Assembly: GCF_032302195.1 (NCBI RefSeq)
Contig: NZ_CP135275.1
Coordinates: 2,046,001 to 2,110,000 of the forward strand
DNA: 64,000 nt
Reading direction: 5' to 3'
Origin: Paenibacillus sp. MMS20-IR301
Lineage (GTDB): Bacteria > Bacillota > Bacilli > Paenibacillales > Paenibacillaceae
In this document: one piece after another, positions 44,112 through 53,113 of the stretch
Position numbering within the stretch: position 1 is the stretch's first letter
How the letters are laid out: every line of letters begins with the position of its first letter
Program-made: the position numbers and the translations under genes
Notes under the pieces: model-generated
Database searches by the model: none
What the model was told of the DNA's origin: nothing
What the model saw: the letters and a program-made list of their open reading frames with translations, nothing else

Positions 44112-45074
44112 TTACCATAGGCTGGAGCCCATTTTCCTGGCAGCCCTATTCGCAAGAGCCAGAAGTGTCACACTGACAAGCGCTTTGAACAATCCCGCTG
44201 CCGCCGCGTAGGAATACCGGTTATTCAGGATCCCCATCCGGTACACATAGGTGTCGATTACATCGGATACACCGCGCAGAACCGGATTCGTCGCCAGAAT
44301 CAGAATATCCTCAAATCCGGCGTTGAGGATATTGCCGACCGCCAGAATCATGAAGATGATGATTACCGGCCGGATGCAGGGCAGGGTGATCAGCTGAATC
44401 TGCTTGAATCTGCCAGCCCCGTCAATAGCTGCGGCTTCATACAGATGCGGGTCAATCCCCGCTATAGCTGCCAGGTAGACAATAGCTGCAAACCCCATCT
44501 CCTTCCACATCCCTGTACCGACAAGAATGCCCCAGAAATATTCCGGCACGGACAGGAAGCTGATCGGCTCCGGGATGAGATGCAGGCTCATCAGCAGCAT
44601 GTTAACGCTTCCATTATCAGTCGACAGCATTGATCCTACGAACCCGCCGACGATTACCCAGGAGAGAAAATGCGGCAGATAGCTTACAGTCTGGACTACC
44701 CGTTTGAACAGCATGCTCCGCACCTCATTCAGCATCAGCGCCAGCAGAATCGGTGCCGGGAACCCGAGGAAGAGCTTCAGCAGGCTGATTACCATCGTAT
44801 TGCGCATCACTCTCCAGAAGTCAGGTGAATTAAAGAAAGCCTCGAAATGTTTCAGCCCTACCCACGGGCTGTGCAGGAATCCGCCAAACAGCTGATAATC
44901 CTGGAAAGCCATCAGCACTCCGTACATGGGCAGGTAACTGAAAATAAAGATGAAGATCAGGGCGGGCACAACCATCAGCTGCAGATCCCATTGCCTGATC
45001 CAGCTGCTCCGCCGGGATACCCGACTTCGTGCCTTGCGGACCGGCAGTCTCCGTTCAATTTCCACGTTTGTCAT
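44112..45074 (-). CDS. Carbohydrate ABC transporter permease (LplB type)
   Basis: 320 residues. Basic N-terminus (RKARSRVSRRSSWIRQW), six helices and an EAA loop (YEAAAIDGAGRFKQIQLITLP) identify a MalF-like permease. It lies 115 nt downstream of the GH26 gene and 49 nt upstream of the second permease, so the operon reads GH26, permease, permease, binding protein. Confidence 0.92.
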   Translation of the reverse strand: MTNVEIERRLPVRKARSRVSRRSSWIRQWDLQLMVVPALIFIFIFSYLPMYGVLMAFQDYQLFGGFLHSPWVGLKHFEAFFNSPDFWRVMRNTMVISLLKLFLGFPAPILLALMLNEVRSMLFKRVVQTVSYLPHFLSWVIVGGFVGSMLSTDNGSVNMLLMSLHLIPEPISFLSVPEYFWGILVGTGMWKEMGFAAIVYLAAIAGIDPHLYEAAAIDGAGRFKQIQLITLPCIRPVIIIFMILAVGNILNAGFEDILILATNPVLRGVSDVIDTYVYRMGILNNRYSYAAAAGLFKALVSVTLLALANRAARKMGSSLW

Positions 45075-45189
45075 CCTTCCTGTTTCTTTGCTTTACCTCT
45101 TCATTGTATGGTCTTCAGGAAGGAGCCACCAGTAGCGCGGCCAACGAAAAATGTGGTCCAGCAACGGAGATTGGATTACTTGATTCCGC

Positions 45190-48183
45190 TTATTCCGGAA
45201 GTTTCACTGCTTTAACGTCATCGATATACAGAGTTCCGCTGCCTTGTGTCCCGTTGCCCTGGGCGATATAGAAAGCGAACTCCTTAATTGAACCGAGATC
45301 AATGATACCGTTACCGCCGGTGGACCAGCCGGGGCGCAGGAACGCCGTAAACGGAATACTTACCATTACCGGTGTGGTGCCTTGAACAGGGATGCTTGCT
45401 TCCCACACCTCCCCGTTAGTCTCGTGAAACTGGACGGCAAGCTGCCGGTTCGAGCCGTCAGGCTGCAGCCAGAACGAAATAGCTTCCATTCCCGGCCATT
45501 CCTTGCCCATGCTGCGGTAGAATCCCGCATAGCCGGGATTGCCGACGGTGTAGTCCAGTTTAAGGCCGTAGGTTCCGCTATTCAGGTGATAGGTGTCCAG
45601 CGTTACAGTGGCAGCATTGCCGGAGACATTGCGCTGCCATTTGGACCGCAGACTGCTGTCTGAGCCGCTGTACTGTTCAAAGTCATCAATGAGATAGCTG
45701 TCGGCAGGCGGCGGCACATACGGGCCGTTGCCCGTTTCGCCGTTATTGCGCGCCCGGGGGTTGCTGTAAAGGGACTGAATGGCGCTAAGTGAATTTTTAT
45801 CGGTCAAATACCCTGACCAGGTCATGAAATAGACATAACGCGGCTGCTTCTCCCGCAGCATATCCATGTCGGGCAGCTCACCGTTCTCGCCTATGGCTAT
45901 CGGCCTGCCGCCGCTTAGCTGCACGAGCTTATTGTAATAGGTATCGCGGTAATCATTGTTGTATATATCCATCGCCAGCACATCCACAGCGGCATGGCCC
46001 GGATAATACGGTGCAGAATCATACGCCCATGAGCTTTCGGCATTCGGGCTCCATACCCAAATCAGATTATCCAGCCCGTGCAGGTTAGTGAAGCGGTCAA
46101 ACATATTGTTCCAGAGCTGCCTGAACAGCTCCGGCCGCGCACCCCACCAGAAGAATTCGGCATTCATCTCATGATAGGGCCGCCACAGCACCGGAATACC
46201 TGCTTCCCGCAGCTGCGCCAGGTACCCGGCAACTTCGTCCACCTGAGCCGCCCATTGATGATATAGCGCCGTCCCCGGTGTGACGATATCCGTCATCTGG
46301 GCCTCAGTCACATCGCCCGTGACACTCTCCCAGCCGGCGGTGGCGACATCCATCGGCCGGGGCTGATGGTACGTTAAAGTAACAATGCTGCCCGCATTGC
46401 CCTTGACAACCGCCTCATCAACCATCGCCTGGCGCAGGGCGGGGAAATCTCCACCGGTGTAATAAGCGAAATCCGAACCCCATAATGCCGGGTAATAACC
46501 GCTCAGCTCCGCAGCTGTGTCATACCACAGCGAAGGCTCTTCATAATAATTATGCTGTCCTGTATAGACTGCATTGCCGACTGTAGCATAGAGCCGGTCC
46601 AGCAGTGCTGCCGTTTCTTCCGACGCCCCCGGATTTACAGGAAACATCTTGCCCGTGGCCATCTGAAGCGTACCCGCCGCTGAGACAGCAGTCCCTTCGC
46701 TGACCGCCCTTACTTCAATCTCATAGAGACTCTCAGGCGAAAGGCCTTCCAGGTTGTATGCGTATACGGAATGTCCGGGGATATAGGGTGCTGTCACCCG
46801 GCTCCATTCTGTGTCCGCAGTCTTTTTGTAGGAAATCTGATAACTCCTGACGCCAAAAGGTCCGGTGGAGGCCAGCCATTCCAGCTCTGCCGACACTCCG
46901 TCTGCTGACTTCACCCTCAGTCCGGCGGGTGCCGCAGGAGCAAGCTCATCCGGAAGCTCCGGCAGCCTGCCGGCAAAGACCTGATCCAAGAATTGGTTAC
47001 CTCCTGTCCCGTTCCTTGCGGTTATCTGCATATAGACATCGCTATCCGCTGCACTCAGCTGCGTTTCTGAACGTGTCCATGAAGACCCGGTATCCGTACT
47101 GAGCGGAAGCACTGCTGCTGAATCCGCTGCATACACGCTTATGCTGACCGTCAAGGCTTCAGGCGGGACCGCCGCAGATTTGCTCCAATAGGAGACCAGG
47201 TAATCCCCTTTCCCGGTTACGGGTATCCCGGGGCTGCTTATTGCCGAATGGACGGCCAGCTGTGCCGCATACTGGCCTGCATACGTTCCGTAGACGGTCG
47301 TCTGTACAGCTCCGTTCCCGGTCCACGGTTCAATAGCCCCTGTCTCGAAATCCCCGCCCTCAAGCAGATTCTGCCCCGGCGTTGCTTCCAGGCCCATCAA
47401 GGCATCTGAAGTATTGCCAGCCGTATCCTTGGACCTAAGCATTAGAGCATACACTGTGAACGGCTCCAGGTTCTGCAAAGTATAGGTATACGATGTGACC
47501 GTCTGCTGATGCGGGACAGACACTGTATTCCAGCCGGAATCCGTTGTTTTTTTGTAGGACAGCTGGTATGCTTCTACCGCCATATCATCCGTCGAGCCTG
47601 CCCAGGACAGCTTCAGCGAGTCCGGCTCATGCTCTGCCTTCCAGCTGCCGGGTGTGGTGGGCCGTTCAATATCTACGTTCTCCCGGATCAGTGCATCGTC
47701 GATATAATAATCCCTGGCCGTGTTATTCCAGAACGAGAAGCGGATATACTGGACCCCGGGGCCTGGTGTATACAACAGCTGCTTATATTCCCACTGGCCT
47801 GAACCCGAGAAATAGAGATATTCCTTCGTCTGCTGCGGGCCGAAAGCATCCAGATCAATCACAGCATTCGTCACTCCGCCGGCGGCAAATTTGACCCACA
47901 GGCCGACGCGGTACGTCTTTCCCTCCTGCACCGCTACAGCTGCTGAAGCGCCTCCTGTATTCCTTTTCACCTGAAGGCTCTTGGCGCCCCCATGGTGCTC
48001 GGCGGTTGTCACCACCGGACTCCCCCATTTCTCCCAAGATACATCCCCCGCTTCAAAGCCGGGATTGCTAAGCAGATTCTCACCAGCCGCCTGCGATACC
48101 GGCGGCGGCAGAATGATTGATGCAGCAAACAGAGCGAAGGCCAGGCAGACATGCAACCATTTCATGCTCGTTCGTGCAGCCAC
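45190..48183 (-). CDS. Secreted multidomain GH26 mannanase
   Basis: About 997 residues from the GTG at 48183 (10 nt behind GGAGG); a start at the ATG six codons later would also be acceptable. A signal peptide (MKWLHVCLAFALFAASI) is followed by an N-terminal CBM (jelly-roll with NLLSNPGFEAGDVSWEKWG), fibronectin type III, a second CBM-like module, another FN3, then the GH26 barrel: TGQHNYYEEP, RPYHEMNAEFFWW with the acid/base Glu, and IAIGENGELPD with the nucleophile Glu. A C-terminal CBM11/CIA30-like sandwich ends the chain. GH26 cleaves beta-1,4-mannan in the extracellular space. Confidence 0.92.
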   Translation of the reverse strand: MAARTSMKWLHVCLAFALFAASIILPPPVSQAAGENLLSNPGFEAGDVSWEKWGSPVVTTAEHHGGAKSLQVKRNTGGASAAVAVQEGKTYRVGLWVKFAAGGVTNAVIDLDAFGPQQTKEYLYFSGSGQWEYKQLLYTPGPGVQYIRFSFWNNTARDYYIDDALIRENVDIERPTTPGSWKAEHEPDSLKLSWAGSTDDMAVEAYQLSYKKTTDSGWNTVSVPHQQTVTSYTYTLQNLEPFTVYALMLRSKDTAGNTSDALMGLEATPGQNLLEGGDFETGAIEPWTGNGAVQTTVYGTYAGQYAAQLAVHSAISSPGIPVTGKGDYLVSYWSKSAAVPPEALTVSISVYAADSAAVLPLSTDTGSSWTRSETQLSAADSDVYMQITARNGTGGNQFLDQVFAGRLPELPDELAPAAPAGLRVKSADGVSAELEWLASTGPFGVRSYQISYKKTADTEWSRVTAPYIPGHSVYAYNLEGLSPESLYEIEVRAVSEGTAVSAAGTLQMATGKMFPVNPGASEETAALLDRLYATVGNAVYTGQHNYYEEPSLWYDTAAELSGYYPALWGSDFAYYTGGDFPALRQAMVDEAVVKGNAGSIVTLTYHQPRPMDVATAGWESVTGDVTEAQMTDIVTPGTALYHQWAAQVDEVAGYLAQLREAGIPVLWRPYHEMNAEFFWWGARPELFRQLWNNMFDRFTNLHGLDNLIWVWSPNAESSWAYDSAPYYPGHAAVDVLAMDIYNNDYRDTYYNKLVQLSGGRPIAIGENGELPDMDMLREKQPRYVYFMTWSGYLTDKNSLSAIQSLYSNPRARNNGETGNGPYVPPPADSYLIDDFEQYSGSDSSLRSKWQRNVSGNAATVTLDTYHLNSGTYGLKLDYTVGNPGYAGFYRSMGKEWPGMEAISFWLQPDGSNRQLAVQFHETNGEVWEASIPVQGTTPVMVSIPFTAFLRPGWSTGGNGIIDLGSIKEFAFYIAQGNGTQGSGTLYIDDVKAVKLPE

Positions 48184-48214
48184 TTTATTCAAACCTCCAT
48201 TTGATAATAACCGG

Positions 48215-48220
48215 ATTATA
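48215..48220 (-). promoter_or_regulatory. Candidate -10 of the GH26 gene
   Basis: TATAAT on the minus strand, about 32 nt before the GTG. The -35 is poor, so an activator such as the YesN regulator may be required. Confidence 0.35.
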
Positions 48221-48249
48221 TTCGATAATTTCATCGTCCGGCCCATCAA

Positions 48250-48264
48250 ATGTAAGCGCTTGCC
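48250..48264. promoter_or_regulatory. cre-like CcpA site upstream of the GH26 gene
   Basis: ATGTAAGCGCTTGCC matches the cre consensus WTGNAANCGNWNNCW at all but the last position. It lies about 30 nt upstream of the candidate -10, in the 160-nt gap between the GH74-like and GH26 genes. Confidence 0.55.
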
Positions 48265-48342
48265 AACCAGGCCGGCAAGCTTCTTCAGCAACGATTATTG
48301 TGTTTAAACAACGATCTCGCTCCCGGCACCACACTGCAACGG

Positions 48343-50604
48343 TTAACGGTTAAATACCGCACGGTAAGCTCCATTGCCGCAGGTGACGCCAAGCACCTGC
48401 CTGCCCTCACCATCCAGTGCAATTCCCTTCCAGCGGACTGCCCCAAGCGCCTCATGCTCCCACTTGTCCCAGCTGCTTCCCCCGTCCCGGCTCCAGACAA
48501 GCGCTGCTTCCGTGCCGGTCCGGACCATTGGCTCTGAGGCTGCGAGCAGCAGATCTTCGCCATGCTCTCCGCGGCCTACCGCCAGGGCCGAGATATTGAA
48601 GGGAGTGCCGTCTGCAGCTCCGGCCGGGGGGAACAGCCGGTGCCAGCTTTGGCCGCCATCGCTGCTGCGCCACAGCCCCTCCGAGATGAAGCCGGCATAG
48701 ATTGTGTCCGGATGATTCGGGGAGTATGCTACGGTGTTCAGCACCGACGCGGGCCCCCTTTGCAGAAACGGAAGCCCCCCGCCAATGTTATCCCAGGTGT
48801 CACCGCTGTCCAAGGACTGCCAAATCCCCTCAGTGGCTTCACCCGCCATCAGCTGCCCCGCCCTATGCGGGCTGGCATCCATCAGCTGGTTGGAGCCGCA
48901 GGCATTCTTGACCTGATAGACAACTACAGACAGCAGCTCCGCTTCTATCCAGCGCTTCCGGTGCGGCAGTGATGTTACATGGTGCGGAGGGCTGAATCCG
49001 GTCTGTTCCCAAGCGGCTACGCCATCCCGGGAACGGTAGATTCCGGCACCGGCGCTGATCTCCCCATCCACATAAGCATAATAGGTTCCCGGCTGCCGGA
49101 TATCCTCGCGCAGTGCTTGTATGAACGTCCCGGGGCCCAGGGCCAGCACAGCCTCAGCCTTACTCCCACCATCGCGGCAAGCAGCAATGCAGGCACTCCG
49201 GTCATGGCCGATCAGGCCATACAGATATAAGCCCGGCTCTGCGGCAGACAGGAGGACCGCCGAGCTTCCCGAATAGCCGCGCAGTCCCGGCAAATTGCGG
49301 AAGCTCCGCCCGCCATCCTCTGTCACCTTCGGGGAATGATCAGCCATCGTGACGCAGAACTTGCCGGGCTGATGCCTGTCTGCGGCGACGGCCTCCATGC
49401 AGGTCGTCTCAAGCCCGCGGAACTCCCCGGCCTTCCAGCTGAAACCGCCGTCTTCGCTGACCGCGACCCCGTACCAATTGCAGAGATAGAGCCGGCCTGG
49501 AGTGAAGCGGTCCACGATAATCTTGGAGATTGCCCAGCCGGCAGCCGAGGCGCGGGAGCCGCCGGAGAAGCCGTCCATGTATGCCGGGAAGCCGCTGAAA
49601 TCCTCATCCTTATGATGATGAAGAAGCCGCCACTTAGCCCCGCTATCCTCTGACACATATAGCGGAACCGGCGGGAGACCCGCCATCTGCGGCCGCAGAT
49701 CCGGCGCAGTGTACCAGCGCTGCGGATCATGCCCGTCCTGAACAACGGTGCCATACCGCTGTTCACCCTGCAGCAGCCCTTCTCCGGCAGACTGCCAGGA
49801 CACCCCGCCGTCCGCGCTGCACCTAATGCCGCCCCAGATACAGGCGGCAAGCATGCGCTGCGGATCCCGGCTGCCGAAGCCCAGCTCGGCGAAGCTGGGA
49901 CCTTGAGCCAGCAGCTCCCACGTCTGCCCGGAGTCGCGGCTGATGTACAGCTTGCCCGCCTTGCCCCGGGGCCGGTCCTGCAGCAGGCCCAGGATGCCAT
50001 ACTTCCCCGTATCGGCATAATCCATATTCAGCTCATCGTCACTGATCGTTCCGGCGTAGATCACCCCTTTCACGCCCGGGTGAAAGGCCACACAGCCGAA
50101 GCGATCCTCCGGAAGGCTGCTCTGCTCCCAGCTCTCACCCTCATCCCGGCTGATCCATAATCCGCCGGTATAGCCGCCAGCGGCCACAATCCCCGGATGG
50201 AAAGGGTCTACGGCAATTACTTCACCGTACATTCTCGTCGGACCGTTGCCGTAGAACCCCATCCCCCCGCATACCTCATACCAGCTGTTCCCGCCATCCG
50301 CCGATTTGTGTACAGAGCCGTAGAAGATCTGGCTCCGCACTTCACCGGAGCAGCGGAACATCACCTCCGGGTGATACCTGCTGACAGCGAAGCTCTGTAC
50401 CTGATGATGGTACGCTGCCGTCATCCCCTTATTCAGGCTCTCCCAGCTCATCCCGCCGTCCCTGCTGCGGAATACACCCGCTACATCACATCGGGCGTAC
50501 AGTATCCGGCTGTCTGCCGGATGCTGAAGCAGGCCGGTAATATACCCGCCTCCGCCCAGTGCCGCCGGCGACCATGCTCCCGCCGGGCTGATTGATTGCA
50601 ACAT
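48343..50604 (-). CDS. GH74-like beta-propeller protein without signal peptide
   Basis: 753 residues from the ATG at 50604, behind an AGAGAGGTGTGG site. The N-terminus shows GGGGYITGLLQHPADSRILY, close to the opening of GH74 xyloglucanases, and seven or more Asp-box repeats (SRDGGMSWES, SADGGNSWYE, SRDEGESWEQ, SDGGQSWHR, SRDGGSSWDK) imply two stacked propellers. There is no signal peptide, so the protein should be cytoplasmic. It might cleave imported xyloglucan or manno-oligosaccharides; catalytic Asp residues cannot be confirmed by eye. First gene of the hemicellulose locus. Confidence 0.7.
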   Translation of the reverse strand: MLQSISPAGAWSPAALGGGGYITGLLQHPADSRILYARCDVAGVFRSRDGGMSWESLNKGMTAAYHHQVQSFAVSRYHPEVMFRCSGEVRSQIFYGSVHKSADGGNSWYEVCGGMGFYGNGPTRMYGEVIAVDPFHPGIVAAGGYTGGLWISRDEGESWEQSSLPEDRFGCVAFHPGVKGVIYAGTISDDELNMDYADTGKYGILGLLQDRPRGKAGKLYISRDSGQTWELLAQGPSFAELGFGSRDPQRMLAACIWGGIRCSADGGVSWQSAGEGLLQGEQRYGTVVQDGHDPQRWYTAPDLRPQMAGLPPVPLYVSEDSGAKWRLLHHHKDEDFSGFPAYMDGFSGGSRASAAGWAISKIIVDRFTPGRLYLCNWYGVAVSEDGGFSWKAGEFRGLETTCMEAVAADRHQPGKFCVTMADHSPKVTEDGGRSFRNLPGLRGYSGSSAVLLSAAEPGLYLYGLIGHDRSACIAACRDGGSKAEAVLALGPGTFIQALREDIRQPGTYYAYVDGEISAGAGIYRSRDGVAAWEQTGFSPPHHVTSLPHRKRWIEAELLSVVVYQVKNACGSNQLMDASPHRAGQLMAGEATEGIWQSLDSGDTWDNIGGGLPFLQRGPASVLNTVAYSPNHPDTIYAGFISEGLWRSSDGGQSWHRLFPPAGAADGTPFNISALAVGRGEHGEDLLLAASEPMVRTGTEAALVWSRDGGSSWDKWEHEALGAVRWKGIALDGEGRQVLGVTCGNGAYRAVFNR

Positions 50605-50778
50605 AGAATCCACACCTCTCTTGTAGTACGGTCTGCTTAAGCATACCTTGCAGCCCCGGCCTGCGGGCAGCCCCGGGAGCAACGAAATATACCGCTCAGC
50701 ACGGTAGATGCTATTGTGAAGTGAGCGAGCGCTCTCCCAGATATCCACCCATTGCTCACATAATGATTTTTAATCCAG

Positions 50779-50967
50779 CGTTACGGACATAGGAGACCTT
50801 AAGCCTGTGAATAACACTCAAGTGCTGGTCCTTACGGACATCAGCGCCGTTAATTTACAAGAAAAGCGGAGATATCAGGTGAAAACTGGTGAATAAGGGC
50901 TGTGATGTCCGCAAGCCTGCCAAATAGGCCTATTTTGAGCTGATAAGGGCCGTGATGTCCGTTAGCA
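50779..50967. repeat. Dispersed structured repeat, copy B
   Basis: Related to 12661-12850 (same block order). Left arm TTACGGACATCAGCGCCGTTA, right boxes GAATAAGGGCTGTGATGTCC (50891) and TGATAAGGGCCGTGATGTCC (50941). It ends about 35 nt before the IS3-family element. The remaining space to 51000 holds no gene. Confidence 0.75.
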
Positions 50968-51023
50968 ATACAGATAGCGTCACATCTGTACTTCTGTCAA
51001 TAGAGTGGACACGGAAAAACAGG

Positions 51024-51875
51024 TCATTTTGCAAGTTTTAGATTACGGTAGTATAGGGATTCGAAGCGATCCGGAGACAGGTATCCCAGTTTACTGTGGA
51101 TTCGCTTCCGGTTGTAAAAGAACTCAATGTATTGAAACAGTTGGTGTTCAGCTTCTTTTTGCGTCTCAAACTTTCTGCGGTAAATGAGTTCCCGTTTCAG
51201 AATGCTGTGGAACGATTCAATGCAAGCATTGTCGTAGCAGTTTCCACGGCGGCTCATGCTACGAATCATATGGTACTCTTTCAGCTTTTTCCGGTAGTCT
51301 GCAGAGGCGTACTGGCTTCCCCGGTCTGAATGGTGGATCAGTCCCTTCCCCGGCTGCTGAGCCTCGTAGGCCCTCGCTAGCGCGCCAGATACCAGTTCCA
51401 CTTTCATCCGGTTCCCTAGCTTCCAGCCTACAATCTTACGCGTAAATAAGTCTAATACGCTTGCCAAATAGACCGTGCCTTGGCGTGTTCGGATGTAGGT
51501 AATATCCGTTACCCATACCTGGTTCGGTTGGGTACACACATCAAAATGCTGGTTTAGCCAGTTGGGGGCAATCGGGAAATCATGGTTGGAATCCGTCGTC
51601 TGGACATTGAATTTTCTCATGGCTTCGGAACGGAACTTATGCGCCCGCATGAGTCGGCCTACGGTTTTTTCACCCACCGTAAACCCTTCTTCTTGCAGCT
51701 TTTTGGTGATTTTCGGACTGCCATAGATTTTATCGTTATCGTAAAAGTGGTACTCAATGCGCTTCACCAACTGCTCCTGTCGTTTCTTTCGGTCACTGGG
51801 AGGGGTCTTTCGCCATTTATAGTAGCCGCTGCGGGAGACGCCAAGTACGCTGCACATCTTCTCAATCCGGAACAT
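51024..51875 (-). CDS. IS3-family transposase OrfB (DDE integrase domain)
   Basis: 283 residues from the ATG at 51875, but the frame is open upstream to the slippery site at 51938, and OrfB is normally made as the OrfAB fusion. HTH_21 (VLGVSRSGYYKWRK) is followed by an rve domain with the DDE triad: Asp in WVTDITYIRT, Asp in HHSDRGSQYAS and Glu in DNACIESFHSILK. It catalyses cut and rejoin of the element. Confidence 0.93.
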   Translation of the reverse strand: MFRIEKMCSVLGVSRSGYYKWRKTPPSDRKKRQEQLVKRIEYHFYDNDKIYGSPKITKKLQEEGFTVGEKTVGRLMRAHKFRSEAMRKFNVQTTDSNHDFPIAPNWLNQHFDVCTQPNQVWVTDITYIRTRQGTVYLASVLDLFTRKIVGWKLGNRMKVELVSGALARAYEAQQPGKGLIHHSDRGSQYASADYRKKLKEYHMIRSMSRRGNCYDNACIESFHSILKRELIYRRKFETQKEAEHQLFQYIEFFYNRKRIHSKLGYLSPDRFESLYYRNLKLAK

Positions 51876-51904
51876 GGAACGGTGTTCCTCAATAAACTGA
51901 AACC

Positions 51905-52219
51905 CTAGCTCCGGTCTTTGCTGAAGATGTGCATGGCTTTTTTTAAGATGGCGATCTCCTCTTCCAGATCCTTATTCTTTTGCTCGAGGTCCACAATCTG
52001 TTGTTCTTGGCTACGCAGCCGGCCACTGCCTACAAACGGTTCATCGGGGAACTGACGGTACGTGCTCATCCAACCCTTCAGTGTTCCTTTTGGAATATTG
52101 AGCTCGAGGGCAATCTCATCCATGGACTTCCGTTGTTCTTGGATGTACTTTACCGTTTCTTCTTTAAACTTTCGGTTATATCGCTTCCGTTCTGACACGG
52201 CGTTCACCTCTTCTGGCAT
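51905..52219 (-). CDS. IS3-family transposase OrfA
   Basis: 104 residues: helix-turn-helix (RKFKEETVKYIQ, IALELNIPKGTLKGWM) and a C-terminal leucine zipper (IVDLEQKNKDLEEEIAILKK). Near its end a run of seven A (51938-51944; A-AAA-AAA-G) lies in the right frame for a -1 shift into orfB, giving OrfAB. Confidence 0.92.
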   Translation of the reverse strand: MPEEVNAVSERKRYNRKFKEETVKYIQEQRKSMDEIALELNIPKGTLKGWMSTYRQFPDEPFVGSGRLRSQEQQIVDLEQKNKDLEEEIAILKKAMHIFSKDRS

Positions 52220-52333
52220 TTATTCTATTATCCATGGGTTGGGTTTGCCGTGTCCACTTATTAGTCTACTTCAATCCGGCTTCCATCTGTACATAGTGGC
52301 ATAATTTCGCGCTCAACTGGCTAAATCCACAAC

Positions 52334-52364
52334 AAAAAAACTGAACCCCGTCACCAGGATTCAG
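52334..52364 (-). terminator. Terminator of the ABC exporter operon
   Basis: Minus strand: ACTGAATCC and GGGGTTCAGT arms, then seven T, downstream of the ATPase stop at 52439. Confidence 0.8.
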
Positions 52365-52438
52365 TCCGTTCACATTTCTCTGCTATCATGCTCAACTCAG
52401 CTTTGCTCAGTACCCGCTGCTGCCCGTCACTTCCAAAG

Positions 52439-53113
52439 TTAGCCCACCAGCACTCCATCCTCCAGATGGAGCACCCGGTCACACCACTCCAGCATCCGCT
52501 CGTCATGGGTTACCATGACAGCAGCTTTACCTTCGCTTCGGACCTCATCCGCGATCATCCGCACCACTTCCCGGCCGCGGCTGTAATCGAGACTCGCCGT
52601 CGGCTCATCCGCGAACAGGATCGCCGGTTTGTTCATCCAGGCCCGGGCAATGGCGACACGCTGCTTCTCCCCGCCGGACAGATGCTCGGGATACACGTTG
52701 CGGCGCTCCCAGATTTCCAGGCGTTTCAGCAGATAAGCCGCGCGAACCTTAGCTTCCTTCGTGCTAATCTTGGCCAGCTTGGCCACATAGAGCAGCTGCT
52801 CCTCGACTTTGAGGAATGGCAGCAGCTGGGCACTCTGGAACATGAAGCCGATCTTGTGCAGACGAAGCTCAGTTAAGCCCCCCTTGTCCTTGCCGCTGAG
52901 CGATTCGCCGTCGATGACAATTTCACCGCTGGTTGGGGTCAGCAGCGCACCGGCTGCGGAGAGGAAGGTGCTTTTGCCGGAACCGGAAGGTCCTAGTACA
53001 GCTACGAATTCACCTTCATTCACTGTAAAATCAAGGTTCTTCAGTACGGTCAATGCCCCGTCTCCGTCCCCGTAGGTTTTGGTTACTTGCTTCATCACCA
53101 GCTTGGCGCTCAT
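52439..53113 (-). CDS. MacB/LolD-type ABC transporter ATP-binding protein
   Basis: 224 residues. Walker A LGPSGSGKSTF, ABC signature LSGGEKQRVAIARA, Walker B ILFADEPTASLD and the H loop MVTHDERM are all intact. Its ATG overlaps the permease stop by 4 nt. This class pairs with FtsX-fold permeases to drive peptide or lipid export, or signalling. Confidence 0.95.
   Translation of the reverse strand: MSAKLVMKQVTKTYGDGDGALTVLKNLDFTVNEGEFVAVLGPSGSGKSTFLSAAGALLTPTSGEIVIDGESLSGKDKGGLTELRLHKIGFMFQSAQLLPFLKVEEQLLYVAKLAKISTKEAKVRAAYLLKRLEIWERRNVYPEHLSGGEKQRVAIARAWMNKPAILFADEPTASLDYSRGREVVRMIADEVRSEGKAAVMVTHDERMLEWCDRVLHLEDGVLVG

Larger units (their letters stand above)
51001..52262 (-). mobile_element. 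IS3-family insertion sequence
   Basis: About 1.26 kb. Inverted ends share AGTGGACACGG (51004-51014 and the reverse complement at about 52247-52257), with orfA and orfB between. The exact boundary and target duplication are not certain by eye. The element seems intact. Confidence 0.85.

Noticed and set aside
48374..49230. Several plus-strand open frames opposite the GH74-like gene
   Set aside because: High-G+C coding DNA commonly leaves the antisense frames open; the minus-strand protein has clear Asp-box repeats.
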